A stretch of DNA of 64,000 bases. Origin: Pedobacter puniceum (GTDB taxonomy: Bacteria; Bacteroidota; Bacteroidia; Sphingobacteriales; Sphingobacteriaceae). Position 1 is the stretch's first letter. Each line of letters begins with the position of its first letter. The position numbers and the translations under genes were made by a program. The notes under the pieces are model-generated. The model saw only the letters and a list, made by a program, of their open reading frames with translations, was not told the DNA's origin and did not search any database. The DNA lies in NCBI RefSeq assembly GCF_009674685.1, contig NZ_WKJI01000002.1, forward strand, positions 806,001 to 870,000, read 5' to 3'. Shown one piece after another: positions 16,965 to 25,108 of the stretch.

Positions 16965-18836
16965 TTATGCTAATGGAAATTTGAGCTCAAATTCCGAGCC
17001 TTTATCTTTTTCGCTTTTCACTTTTATAGTTCCGCCCATTCTTTTCACCATGTTATTTACATAGCTTAAGCCTAGTCCGAAACCTTTTACGTCATGTAAG
17101 TTACCTGTTGGTATACGGTAAAATTGCTCAAAAATTTTCTTTTGCTGGTCTCTTCCCATGCCAATTCCATTATCAGTAACGGTAATTATAAAATCCGTTT
17201 GGGTATTAGTAGTGTTGATGGTAATTTCTGGAGCTTCTTTACTGTACTTTATGGCGTTATCAATAAGGTTATAAAATACATTAGAAAGGTGTAGCTCATC
17301 GCCCATGATGGTTGATTTTGTGGCTATAAGGTTCATGTTTACAATAGCATTTCTCTTTTGTAGTTGCAAGTTCATACTATCAGAAACGGCATGAATTAAA
17401 TCATGAATATTAACTTCTTTACGCTCTATTTTTAAATCGTCTTTTTCTATACGGGCAATATTAAGTACCCTTTCAATATGGTCTCCAAGACGTATATTTT
17501 CATCATAAATAATGCTTGCCAACTTATTTACGCGTTTGCGGTCTTCATTAACGTCGGGGTCTCTTAAAGCTTCACTGGCAATCATGATGGTGGCTACCGG
17601 AGTTTTAAATTCATGAGTCATGTTGTTAATAAAATCTGTCTTCATCTCAGAAATCTTTTTCTGTCTTAAGATAGAAAAAATGGTATAAGCGAAGCTTCCG
17701 GTCAAAATCAACAATAAACCTATGGATGAAGCTAAAATAGAGTTCATATTTTTAAGGATAAGACTATTTTTTTCTGGAAAACTCACCATCAAGTAACCGC
17801 CTTCACGTACCATATCTTTTGGAAAAAGTGCGGCCTTGTAGGTGTTTTCTGGCTCAAAATCCATTCTATTATCCGAGGCATTTCTGAATAAAATTCTGGA
17901 GCTTTTGTTGGAGCTTATTTTATAATTGTACTTGAGCATGATGCCGTTATTGGCCAACTCTATCAATAGCAAAGAGTCTAGCAATTCTGGTTTAATACGT
18001 TTATGCAGAGGTACATTTGCTTGCTGAAACTCTGAAGCTAAATCATTTAAAATCTCCTTTTTGTTGCTGATTTTTTGTACCGAGTCTAAGTATAGCTTAA
18101 CATCTTTTACTTTTTCTTTGCTATGGATGGGTTTCTCTGCTGCTGCAAGCTCGGTTTCACTAATTTCTGATAAGTAATTAGGTTTACCAATGGTACGAAC
18201 AACAGGGCCTAATACAGGGTCAACAATAACGTATTGTTTGATAGAATCTACTACAACGTTACCTCTTTTGGGTCTTTTTCTGGAAGGTAATCGCTCTGTA
18301 TAAACTTGTTTAACCAGATTTTGTCTGACACCAAATTCGTCTGTAACTTCCTCAAAATCAAATCTTACGCCGGCAATTACATTATCTGGAGTTTCTTGTT
18401 GCGCCGGGCCATTATATACTAAAATATTAGGGTATTTATTTCTTAAAATGCTATCTCTTACCCTAAAAATACTGTCAGATTTTTCTTGATTTTTTTTAAG
18501 TTGCCTGATAAAAGCTAGGGATGGATTTTCTTTAATTTGCGGGTTACGATCAATAGTTTTTGATTTTCTGATGTTTTGGCTAAATTTCAAATCTTGATTT
18601 AACCTATTAATTTCTCTTAATTTTTTCTCGTTTGCAGCTTTTTGAGCTAAAAAAGCAGCGGCTTCATTTTTTTCTAATTTATAAGCCACACTTTTTAAAG
18701 CATCATTTACCGCACTATCAAAAATTTGAGTTTTTAATTGATAAGATTCTTTTAGGAAATAATATTGCATAGCCATTACTCCCAACAATGCAAAACTCAT
18801 TAAACCAATAATAACCGATATACTTTTACGCTTCAT
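16965..18836 (-). CDS. Sensor histidine kinase, RprX-like
   Basis: 623-residue membrane kinase with TM1 near residues 9-28 and TM2 near 361-385. These enclose a large periplasmic region of about 330 residues, unusually rich in charged helices and lacking a recognisable named domain. The cytoplasmic part has an H-box MTHEFKTPVATIMIASEAL, the N-box NVFYNLIDNAIKYSKE, G1 TDNGIGM and G2 GFGLGLSYV. First gene of a probable kinase-regulator-DUF4153 operon. A tandem TGTTAA repeat on its coding strand lies 44-59 bp upstream of the start codon and may be an autoregulatory site. Confidence 0.9.
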   Translation of the reverse strand: MKRKSISVIIGLMSFALLGVMAMQYYFLKESYQLKTQIFDSAVNDALKSVAYKLEKNEAAAFLAQKAANEKKLREINRLNQDLKFSQNIRKSKTIDRNPQIKENPSLAFIRQLKKNQEKSDSIFRVRDSILRNKYPNILVYNGPAQQETPDNVIAGVRFDFEEVTDEFGVRQNLVKQVYTERLPSRKRPKRGNVVVDSIKQYVIVDPVLGPVVRTIGKPNYLSEISETELAAAEKPIHSKEKVKDVKLYLDSVQKISNKKEILNDLASEFQQANVPLHKRIKPELLDSLLLIELANNGIMLKYNYKISSNKSSRILFRNASDNRMDFEPENTYKAALFPKDMVREGGYLMVSFPEKNSLILKNMNSILASSIGLLLILTGSFAYTIFSILRQKKISEMKTDFINNMTHEFKTPVATIMIASEALRDPDVNEDRKRVNKLASIIYDENIRLGDHIERVLNIARIEKDDLKIERKEVNIHDLIHAVSDSMNLQLQKRNAIVNMNLIATKSTIMGDELHLSNVFYNLIDNAIKYSKEAPEITINTTNTQTDFIITVTDNGIGMGRDQQKKIFEQFYRIPTGNLHDVKGFGLGLSYVNNMVKRMGGTIKVKSEKDKGSEFELKFPLA

Positions 18837-18879
18837 CTCAAATCAAATATAAACACCAATGCTTTAATATTGAGGTGGT

Positions 18880-18895
18880 TTAACATTATTTAACA
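18880..18895 (-). promoter_or_regulatory. Tandem hexamer upstream of the two-component operon
   Basis: On the + strand TTAACA-N4-TTAACA; on the coding strand of the kinase gene it reads TGTTAA-N4-TGTTAA, period 10 bp. Paired direct half-sites one helical turn apart are typical for OmpR-family regulators, so this could be the target of the response regulator encoded here. AT-rich chance repeats are possible. Confidence 0.35.
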
Positions 18896-19040
18896 GCCTC
18901 ACCCTCAATCCCTCTCCAAAGGAGAGGGAAGCGCAGGACTACTTTGCTTATGATTATTTTTTAACTCTATTATTAAACATTTAATTTTTTAATACACATT
19001 TAGGCACTCTCTCTCCTTTGTAGAGGACTGGGGTGAGGCT
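18895..19040. repeat. Intergenic inverted-repeat element (REP/MITE-like)
   Basis: Left arm 18895-18927 begins AGCCTCACCCTCAATCCC and includes CCTCTCCAAAGGAGAGG, itself a small hairpin. Right arm 19009-19040 is an imperfect inverted copy ending GACTGGGGTGAGGCT. About 80 bp of AT-rich sequence separate the arms. The arms are much more GC-rich than the surroundings. No transposase is present. It fits a short non-autonomous palindromic repeat inserted between the kinase gene and the DUF3127 gene. Confidence 0.7.
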
Positions 19041-19042
19041 CT

Positions 19043-19082
19043 AAAAAAAAAGCGGTCACCTTTGGGATTGGTGCCGCTTTTT
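19043..19082 (-). terminator. Terminator of the DUF3127 gene
   Basis: Stem AGCGG-x-CACC / GGTG-x-CGCT flanked by A8 on the left and T5 on the right. On the minus strand it ends in a run of eight T, directly downstream of the DUF3127 gene. Confidence 0.75.
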
Positions 19083-19110
19083 ATCGCATTGTAATCAGAA
19101 AATAGGCTCT

Positions 19111-19482
19111 TTAAAATGGCAAATCGTCATCTGCCTCTGGTGCTGCACTAATATCAACTGGTGCTGCAAATGGTGGTGTTTGAGCAGGAGCACCTGCATC
19201 AGCACCTAATACATTTACTTTCCAAACTTGTAAAGTATTGAAATATTGTTTTTTACCGGTTTTGTCTGTCCAAGGTCTTCCTTTCAAATTGAAAGAAACC
19301 TCAACATCATCACCAATTTTAAGATTATCCATTAATGAAACCCTGTCTTGTATGGCTTCAAATTTTACGTATTCCGGGTACTGAGGGTTTTCGGCAAATT
19401 CTATTACAAGCTCTCTTTTTCTAAATGTATCAGTAACGTTCATGACTTCAGATACTTCATGAACTTTTCCTTTTATCTCCAT
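19111..19482 (-). CDS. DUF3127 protein with SSB-like acidic C-terminal tip
   Basis: 123-residue protein. Residues 1-95 are a single small beta-rich domain (EIKGKVHEVSEVMNVTDTF..., KKQYFNTLQVWKVNVL) matching DUF3127, thought to adopt an OB fold. A low-complexity Ala/Pro linker (about 96-116) leads to the tip DDDLPF. That is the tail that single-stranded-DNA-binding proteins use to recruit DNA-repair partners, and the authentic SSB at 34.7-35.1 kb ends in the same six residues. This suggests a role at single-stranded DNA, by inference. It is a single gene with a strong terminator. Confidence 0.8.
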   Translation of the reverse strand: MEIKGKVHEVSEVMNVTDTFRKRELVIEFAENPQYPEYVKFEAIQDRVSLMDNLKIGDDVEVSFNLKGRPWTDKTGKKQYFNTLQVWKVNVLGADAGAPAQTPPFAAPVDISAAPEADDDLPF

Positions 19483-19547
19483 TTCAACAGGTTTTTAAAT
19501 AACTAAAATCAAATCTCTATATTTTTATCATTAAATTGCGCATTCTT

Positions 19548-20720
19548 ATGCATCAAGTTTTCAACACCCCATCAAAGGTTATCATAACCTGTAACAAAAG
19601 ATTATCGCCTTATCTTGAATTAGAAGTAAAAAATTTAGGTTTTAAACCTGTAAGAATTTTTTCTACCGGGCTAGAGCTTAAAGTGAGTTTAAATGATTGT
19701 ATCAGGCTGAATCTCAACCTCAGATGCGCCAGTCAGGTGCTTTATAGCCTTCAAGAATTTGATGCTGAAAATGGTGAAGAGCTTTACCAAAAAGTTACTG
19801 CTATAGCGTGGGAGAAATTGATAGATTTTGGAGGTTATTTCTCTGTAACGTCAAATGTGGATAATTCTACCATCACCACACCTTTGTTTGCTAATTTAAA
19901 AGTTAAAGATGCTATTGCAGACAGGATTAAATCTGTGCACAAAATAAGACCAAATTCTGGTCCGGATTATACCAAAACTGTAGTGCATTTATATTGGAAA
20001 AATGAAAAGGCAGAAATCTTTTTAGACACATCCGGAGAGACTTTAGCTAAACACAGTTATAGAAAAATACCTGGCAAAGCGCCTATGTTAGAAGCGCTTG
20101 CAGCCTCAACCATTTTAGCTACGCAATGGGATTTCAAATCTCCTTTTATAAACCCGATGTGCGGTTCTGGAACTTTAGCTATAGAGGCAGCCCTCATTGC
20201 AACCGGCAGAACGCCAGGATTGTTACGTATGAATTATGGTTTTATGCACATTTTAGGCTATGAAGAAGAAGTTTTCTTTACAGAGAGAAGAAGGCTAAAA
20301 GACCAAGTGGTTAAAAATCAAGATTTAAAAATTATTGCTACAGATATTTCTGAAGATGCTATAGACATCAGTAAAAAGAATGCTAAAACAGCGGGTGTAG
20401 ACCAATTGATTGAGTTTTACGCTTGCGATTTTGCTGATACGAGAATCCCTCAAGATGAAGCTGGTATCATCATGTTTAACCCCGAGTATGGCGAGCGTTT
20501 AGGTGTACACAGCAAACTAGAAGCTACTTACGCTAGAATTGGCGATTTCATGAAAAAAGAATGTAAAGGTTATACTGGTTATATTTTTACTGGAAACCCA
20601 GATTTAGCCAAAAAAATAGGTTTAAGAGCATCACGAAGGATAGAATTTTACAATGGTAAGCTAGATTGTAGGCTGTTAGAATATGAATTGTATGATGGGA
20701 GTAGGAGAACATTATCTTAA
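19548..20720 (+). CDS. THUMP-domain 23S rRNA (guanine-N2) methyltransferase, RlmL-like
   Basis: Probably methylates G2445 of 23S rRNA. THUMP domain about residues 40-150; class I methyltransferase domain after 155, with the SAM loop NPMCGSGTLAIEAAL and later ATDISEDAIDISKKNAKTAG. Motif IV reads FNPEYGERLG, where the better-known RlmL sequence is NPPYGER. It has only the RlmL half, without the C-terminal RlmK domain of E. coli RlmKL. The frame is open to a TTG at 19536, but the ATG at 19548 gives the family-like start MHQVFNTPSKVIITCNK. Confidence 0.88.
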   Translation: MHQVFNTPSKVIITCNKRLSPYLELEVKNLGFKPVRIFSTGLELKVSLNDCIRLNLNLRCASQVLYSLQEFDAENGEELYQKVTAIAWEKLIDFGGYFSVTSNVDNSTITTPLFANLKVKDAIADRIKSVHKIRPNSGPDYTKTVVHLYWKNEKAEIFLDTSGETLAKHSYRKIPGKAPMLEALAASTILATQWDFKSPFINPMCGSGTLAIEAALIATGRTPGLLRMNYGFMHILGYEEEVFFTERRRLKDQVVKNQDLKIIATDISEDAIDISKKNAKTAGVDQLIEFYACDFADTRIPQDEAGIIMFNPEYGERLGVHSKLEATYARIGDFMKKECKGYTGYIFTGNPDLAKKIGLRASRRIEFYNGKLDCRLLEYELYDGSRRTLS

Positions 20721-20802
20721 ATGCTTTAAAAATTTTACAATACCATCATGTTAATTTAAAACGTTAAGCTCTAAATATTTGCATTTTTACAATAAAAAAA
20801 GC

Positions 20803-22449
20803 ATGAAAATTCTTAAAACCTTCATTCTCTCTTTACTATTTTTAAACGGTTATAGTCAACAAAAACCCCAACCTCCAAAAGCCAGCACCCCTGCTCGCCC
20901 AAAACTGGTGGTTGGCTTAGTTGTAGACCAGATGAGATGGGATTACCTTTATCGTTACGCATCTCGTTACGGAGAAGGAGGCTTTAAAAGATTATTAAAA
21001 GAAGGTTTCTCTTGCGAGAATGCGCATATTGGATATGCAACTACACAAACTGCTTGTGGTCATGCTAGTATTTACACAGGCTCTGTACCCGCCATTAACG
21101 GTATAACTGCTAACAATTGGATAGAGCAAAATAGCGGTTATGATATGTATTGTACAGAAGATACCACGGTAAATACGGTAGGTAGTACATCAGACGCTGG
21201 TAAAATGTCGCCTAAAAACCTGTTAAGTTCTACCATTGGCGATGAATTAAAACTAGCTACCAATTTCAGAGCTAAAGTTATAGGAATAGCTTTAAAGGAT
21301 AGAGGGGGAATTCTTCCAGCTGGCCATAGTGCCAATGCCGCTTATTGGTTTGATGATTTAACCGGTGCTTGGATAAGTTCTACCTATTATATGCAAGATT
21401 TACCAACATGGGTAAAAACTTTTAACAGCCAAAAATTGGTAGATAAATACTTAACACAAGACTGGAATACCCTTTATCCAATTAATACTTATGTACAAAG
21501 TAGTGCTGATGATGTACGATACGAGGGTAAATTTAAAGGCGAAGCAAAACCAGTTTTCCCACATAAAATACCTCAAATAAAAGGGTCTGATTTTAACACC
21601 ATCAGAAATACACCTTTTGCCAATACCTTAACTTTAGATTTTGCAAAAGCTACCATAAAAGAAGAAAAGCTAGGCACTGATGATATTACGGATTTATTAG
21701 CCGTAAGCTTATCCAGTACAGATTATATTGGTCATCAGTTTGGTCCAAACTCGATAGAGATAGAAGATACTTATTTAAGGTTGGATAAAGACTTAGAAGT
21801 ATTTTTAACCTATTTGGATAATACTGTAGGAAAAGGAAACTATACTTTTTTCTTAAGTGCTGATCATGGTGCTGCGCATAATCCTAATTTTTTAATTGAT
21901 AACAAGATTAACGCAGGCTATTTCAATACCAGAACCATCTCTAAACAATTAAACGAGCTTTTATTTACTAAATACCAGGCTAAAGGTTTAATAAGAGCTA
22001 TTACCAATTATCAAGTTAACTTTAATTACCAAGCTATTGAGGCTAGCAAAATTGATATAGATGACTTAAAAAAAGACTGTATCCATTTCCTTAAAAAACA
22101 AGAAGGAGTATCTTTTGTGGTTGATTTAGCCAATGTTAATGAAGGCGCTGTACCTGCTAAGTTAAGAGAGAAAATCATCAATGCTTACCATATAAAAAGA
22201 AGTGGCGAGTTACAAATTGTATTAGACCCTGCGTGGTTTCAAGGTTATGGCATAACCGGAACATCACATGGAGTTTGGAATCCTTACGATACGCATATCC
22301 CGATGGTATTTATGGGATGGGGAATTAAACAAGGCATCAGCAACAGAACCGTTTCTATGAGTGATATTGCGCCTACCATTTCTGCTTTATTACGCATACA
22401 AGAACCTAATGGTAATATTGGCGATGTAGTTACCGAAGCTTTAAAATAA
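20803..22449 (+). CDS. PafA-type secreted alkaline phosphatase
   Basis: Starts MKILKTFILSLLFLNGYSQQ, a signal peptide. The mature part has the superfamily metal motif VVGLVVDQMRWDYLYRY, nucleophile region TTQTACGHASIYTGSVP (Thr nucleophile), DYIGHQFGPNSIE, FFLSADHGAAHNPNF and GTSHGVWNPYDTHIPMV. These match the Bacteroidota phosphate-irrepressible monoesterase PafA of flavobacteria. Length 548 residues. The open frame continues upstream to a TTG, but ATG 20803 directly precedes the signal peptide. One bp separates it from thiE, so it heads an unusual phosphatase-thiamine operon. Confidence 0.88.
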   Translation: MKILKTFILSLLFLNGYSQQKPQPPKASTPARPKLVVGLVVDQMRWDYLYRYASRYGEGGFKRLLKEGFSCENAHIGYATTQTACGHASIYTGSVPAINGITANNWIEQNSGYDMYCTEDTTVNTVGSTSDAGKMSPKNLLSSTIGDELKLATNFRAKVIGIALKDRGGILPAGHSANAAYWFDDLTGAWISSTYYMQDLPTWVKTFNSQKLVDKYLTQDWNTLYPINTYVQSSADDVRYEGKFKGEAKPVFPHKIPQIKGSDFNTIRNTPFANTLTLDFAKATIKEEKLGTDDITDLLAVSLSSTDYIGHQFGPNSIEIEDTYLRLDKDLEVFLTYLDNTVGKGNYTFFLSADHGAAHNPNFLIDNKINAGYFNTRTISKQLNELLFTKYQAKGLIRAITNYQVNFNYQAIEASKIDIDDLKKDCIHFLKKQEGVSFVVDLANVNEGAVPAKLREKIINAYHIKRSGELQIVLDPAWFQGYGITGTSHGVWNPYDTHIPMVFMGWGIKQGISNRTVSMSDIAPTISALLRIQEPNGNIGDVVTEALK

Positions 22450-22450
22450 C

Positions 22451-23083
22451 ATGAAGAAATTTGTTGATACCTTACATTACCTTACACAAGATTTACCTCA
22501 TATCAGCCATATAGCACAGGTAGAAATGGCCTGTTCGCAAGGCGCAAAATGGGTGCAATACCGTTGCTTATCTAAATCTGATGAGGAGATGCTAGCAGAA
22601 ATTCATCAAATAGCTAGTATTTGTGATGATTGGGGCACAACTTTAATCGTTACCAACCATGTTCACTTAGTGCATCAGGCAGATATACAGGGTGTTCATA
22701 TTGAAGATATGGCTGCTGATATTGCTTTGGTAAGAGCACAAATTGGCGATGATAAAACTTTAGGCGCATCTGCCAATGATTTAGCAACCATTCTCAAACA
22801 CATCCAAAACGGGGCTGACTATATAGGTTGCGGACCTTTTGGCCATACTGAAACAAAACCCAATAATTGCCAACATTGGGGTACCCAAGGTTATGCAGAG
22901 GCTGTAACTGCTTTAAAGCAAGCAGGAATTGATTTTCCTCTGATTGCAGCCGGCGGGGTCGGTTTAAATGATGTAGCAGATTTGCTAAAAACTGGCATTA
23001 AAGGTGTTGCGGTATCTGCGGCAGTTAATAAAGCAGTAAATCCGGCGGAAGCCTTTAAACAATTTTATAACCTATTACATTAA
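22451..23083 (+). CDS. thiE: Thiamine phosphate synthase
   Basis: Couples the thiazole and pyrimidine moieties to thiamine monophosphate. A TIM-barrel protein of 210 residues with the family features WVQYRCLSKSD (K/R region near the N-terminus), LIVTNHVHL, QGVHIEDM, GASANDLATI (equivalent to the usual G-x-S-x-H region, with N for H), GADYIGCGPFGHTETK and IAAGGV. It begins 1 bp after the pafA-like stop and is followed after 3 bp by a thiamine-pyrophosphokinase-like gene. No TPP riboswitch was recognised upstream. Confidence 0.92.
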   Translation: MKKFVDTLHYLTQDLPHISHIAQVEMACSQGAKWVQYRCLSKSDEEMLAEIHQIASICDDWGTTLIVTNHVHLVHQADIQGVHIEDMAADIALVRAQIGDDKTLGASANDLATILKHIQNGADYIGCGPFGHTETKPNNCQHWGTQGYAEAVTALKQAGIDFPLIAAGGVGLNDVADLLKTGIKGVAVSAAVNKAVNPAEAFKQFYNLLH

Positions 23084-23086
23084 TTT

Positions 23087-23659
23087 ATGTCTTCTCATCA
23101 TATTATCCGCGAAAAGCAAGAACCAGCCTTGTTTATTTTAAACATGAGTGGCTTTGATGAGGAATACTTAGGGCAGTTGTTAGAATGGTCTCCAACGGTT
23201 ATTGTACATGCTGCTATTTATGACCATGTGGTTTCTTTAGGCATTAAAATAGATGTTGTGGTAAGCAAAGAAGATGTTTCTTTTGCGCTTCAAGAGCATA
23301 TAAAAATTATTCCTTGCGGCGATGATGATGTGACCACAGCTGTATTAAAATATCTGGTTGCGCATGAATATCCATCGGTAAACATCATTACCAATACTTT
23401 TTTAGCTAAAGATTATTTGTTTTTTGTTGATTATTTAGACTTGGTAGTTTTTGCTGATAGTAAAAAAATGTTTCCCGTGAAACCCGAATTTAGCAAGTGG
23501 AAACCAGCTCAAGAAAACATTTACATTTTGCAAGAAGCTGTTCAGTTAAGCACAAAAGGTCTAAATTTAATTTCAAATAACCATTATCAAACAGAGAAAG
23601 ATGGCTTTTATAGCTTATCTTTCCAACAACCTTTTATTTTTATAGCTGAAGATTTATAA
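23087..23659 (+). CDS. Thiamine pyrophosphokinase-like protein, active site apparently degenerate
   Basis: 190-residue protein. It matches my recollection of the fold and N-terminus of Sphingobacteriaceae thiamine-pyrophosphokinase-like proteins (SSHHIIREKQEPALFILN...EYLGQLLEWSPTVIV). Positions that should hold the catalytic and metal-binding residues are altered: the expected GDFDS/R-type loop reads VSKEDVS, and the region for the DKTD-type motif reads GDDDVT. Directly after thiE and overlapping the GNAT gene by one base, so a thiamine-related role is likely, but catalysis is doubtful. It could be a pseudo-enzyme, a regulator or a neofunctionalised copy; a lineage-specific variant of an active enzyme is not excluded. 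Confidence 0.55.
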   Translation: MSSHHIIREKQEPALFILNMSGFDEEYLGQLLEWSPTVIVHAAIYDHVVSLGIKIDVVVSKEDVSFALQEHIKIIPCGDDDVTTAVLKYLVAHEYPSVNIITNTFLAKDYLFFVDYLDLVVFADSKKMFPVKPEFSKWKPAQENIYILQEAVQLSTKGLNLISNNHYQTEKDGFYSLSFQQPFIFIAEDL

Positions 23660-24153
23660 TGGAAATTAGAAAAGCAGCTTTACAGGATTTACCTCTAATA
23701 CAACAACTGGCTCAAGAGATTTGGTGGCCAACTTATGAGGCTTATATCAGTGAAGCGCAAATAAGCTTTATGCTTACGCAGATTTATAATCTGGATGCTT
23801 TAAAAGCTCAAATGGCAGAAGGACATACTTTTATTCTTCTTTATCAAGATGAAAAAGCAGTAGGCTTTAGCAGTTATTCTTTTTCGCAGACGGTTTGTAA
23901 AATCCATAAATTGTATATTTTACCTGCTTTGCAGGGTATGGGTGCTGGTAAGCAAATCATGAATTATATTGGCGCAGAGGCTTTTGTGCATGGGGCTACT
24001 TTATTACGTTTAAACGTAAACAGAAACAATCCTGCTTTACATTTTTATCAAAGATTGGGATTTCATATCGCAGAAGAAGTAGATATTCCTTACCACGAGT
24101 TTATCTTGAATGATTATATCATGGAAAGGCATATAGAAGACGCCGACTGTTAA
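23659..24153 (+). CDS. GNAT family N-acetyltransferase
   Basis: 164 residues with the GNAT fold. The acetyl-CoA loop region is LYILPALQGMGAGKQIMNYI (Q/R-x-x-G-x-G/A pattern near residues 93-102), and LRLNVNRNNPALHFYQRLGFHI gives beta-5/alpha-4. The substrate is unknown. The start ATG shares its A with the preceding stop (TAATG), so translation is coupled to the thiamine-pyrophosphokinase-like gene; last gene of the pafA-like operon. Confidence 0.9.
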   Translation: MEIRKAALQDLPLIQQLAQEIWWPTYEAYISEAQISFMLTQIYNLDALKAQMAEGHTFILLYQDEKAVGFSSYSFSQTVCKIHKLYILPALQGMGAGKQIMNYIGAEAFVHGATLLRLNVNRNNPALHFYQRLGFHIAEEVDIPYHEFILNDYIMERHIEDADC

Positions 24154-24308
24154 AGTGGCAGTTGTTTATTTAAAATATGAACAACCAAAAGCAATTTTGA
24201 CGTTCTTTAGAGCAGAACAAATACAAAAATTCAGCGTTTTGTAATAAAAACATTTCTAATGTACTTTAGGAATACAATTTGATTAATTTAAACCAAAATA
24301 TATAGAAA

Positions 24309-24995
24309 ATGGGATTAATACTTTTCATAGGCATTGCTATTATAAGTTTTATAGTACAATGGAGATTTAAGAGCAAGTTTAAACAATACTCAGAAATTGC
24401 ATTAAGTTCTGCTTTAAGCGGAGCCGAGATAGCTAGGAAAATGCTTGCAGACCACGGTATAAACGATGTAGAAATTATATCTGTTGACGGCCAGTTAACA
24501 GACCATTATAACCCGGCAGATAGAACGGTAAACCTTTCTCCGGATGTTTACCACGGTAGAAGCATTGCCGCAGCAGCAGTAGCAGCACACGAGTGTGGAC
24601 ACGCCGTACAACATGCTAGAGCTTATAGCTGGCTACAATTTAGATCTGCTATGGTTCCTGTAGTAAGCGTAGCTTCTAATTTGGTACAATGGGTATTATT
24701 AATTGGTGTTATGCTAATGGCTTTTGGTAACAACCCAATTGTTTTAGCTATTGGTGTGGGTGCTTTAGCTATTTTAACGGTATTTAGTTTTGTTACTTTA
24801 CCTGTAGAGTTTGATGCTAGTAAAAGAGCGTTGGTATGGCTACAAAGTAATAAAGGTATTATGCAAACCAGTGTAGAGCATGACCAAGCTAAAAATGCTT
24901 TATGGTGGGCAGCCATGACTTATGTTGTTGCAGCATTATCCTCACTAGCTACTTTACTTTATTACGCTATGATGTTATTTGGCAGAAGAGACTAA
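24309..24995 (+). CDS. YugP-type membrane zinc metallopeptidase
   Basis: 228-residue membrane protein of the neutral-zinc-metallopeptidase family (Zn_peptidase_2). HECGH in VAAHECGHAVQHARAYSWL supplies two zinc ligands and the catalytic Glu; LPVEFDASKRAL holds the probable third ligand region. Hydrophobic segments at the N-terminus, at about 117-165 and at the C-terminus place it in the inner membrane. It is separate from the preceding operon by 155 bp and ends in a strong terminator. The cellular substrate is unknown. Confidence 0.9.
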   Translation: MGLILFIGIAIISFIVQWRFKSKFKQYSEIALSSALSGAEIARKMLADHGINDVEIISVDGQLTDHYNPADRTVNLSPDVYHGRSIAAAAVAAHECGHAVQHARAYSWLQFRSAMVPVVSVASNLVQWVLLIGVMLMAFGNNPIVLAIGVGALAILTVFSFVTLPVEFDASKRALVWLQSNKGIMQTSVEHDQAKNALWWAAMTYVVAALSSLATLLYYAMMLFGRRD

Positions 24996-25020
24996 TATTC
25001 CCCTTAAAGGAATAGTTGAG

Positions 25021-25057
25021 AAAGGAGCATTTTTATAGAATGCTCCTTTTTTGTTTT
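25021..25057 (+). terminator. Terminator of the zinc peptidase gene
   Basis: Stem AAAGGAGCATT / AATGCTCCTTT, 7-nt loop, followed by T6. Confidence 0.9.
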
Positions 25058-25108
25058 TTGAAGTTTGGGTAGGGACTTTATGATGTTAAAGAATAAATTT
25101 AATTCTAC

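Noticed and set aside
20720-20802. Pho-box-like repeats before the pafA-like phosphatase
   Set aside because: The TTAA-type words there are not at 10- or 11-bp spacing and differ from TTAACA, so no box can be supported. PafA-type enzymes are also described as phosphate-irrepressible.
23469-23484. TGTTTCCCGTGAAACC, a parS-like sequence
   Set aside because: Two mismatches to the 16-bp consensus, one in the central CACGTG, and it lies inside the thiamine-pyrophosphokinase-like coding sequence; ParB binding is unlikely.
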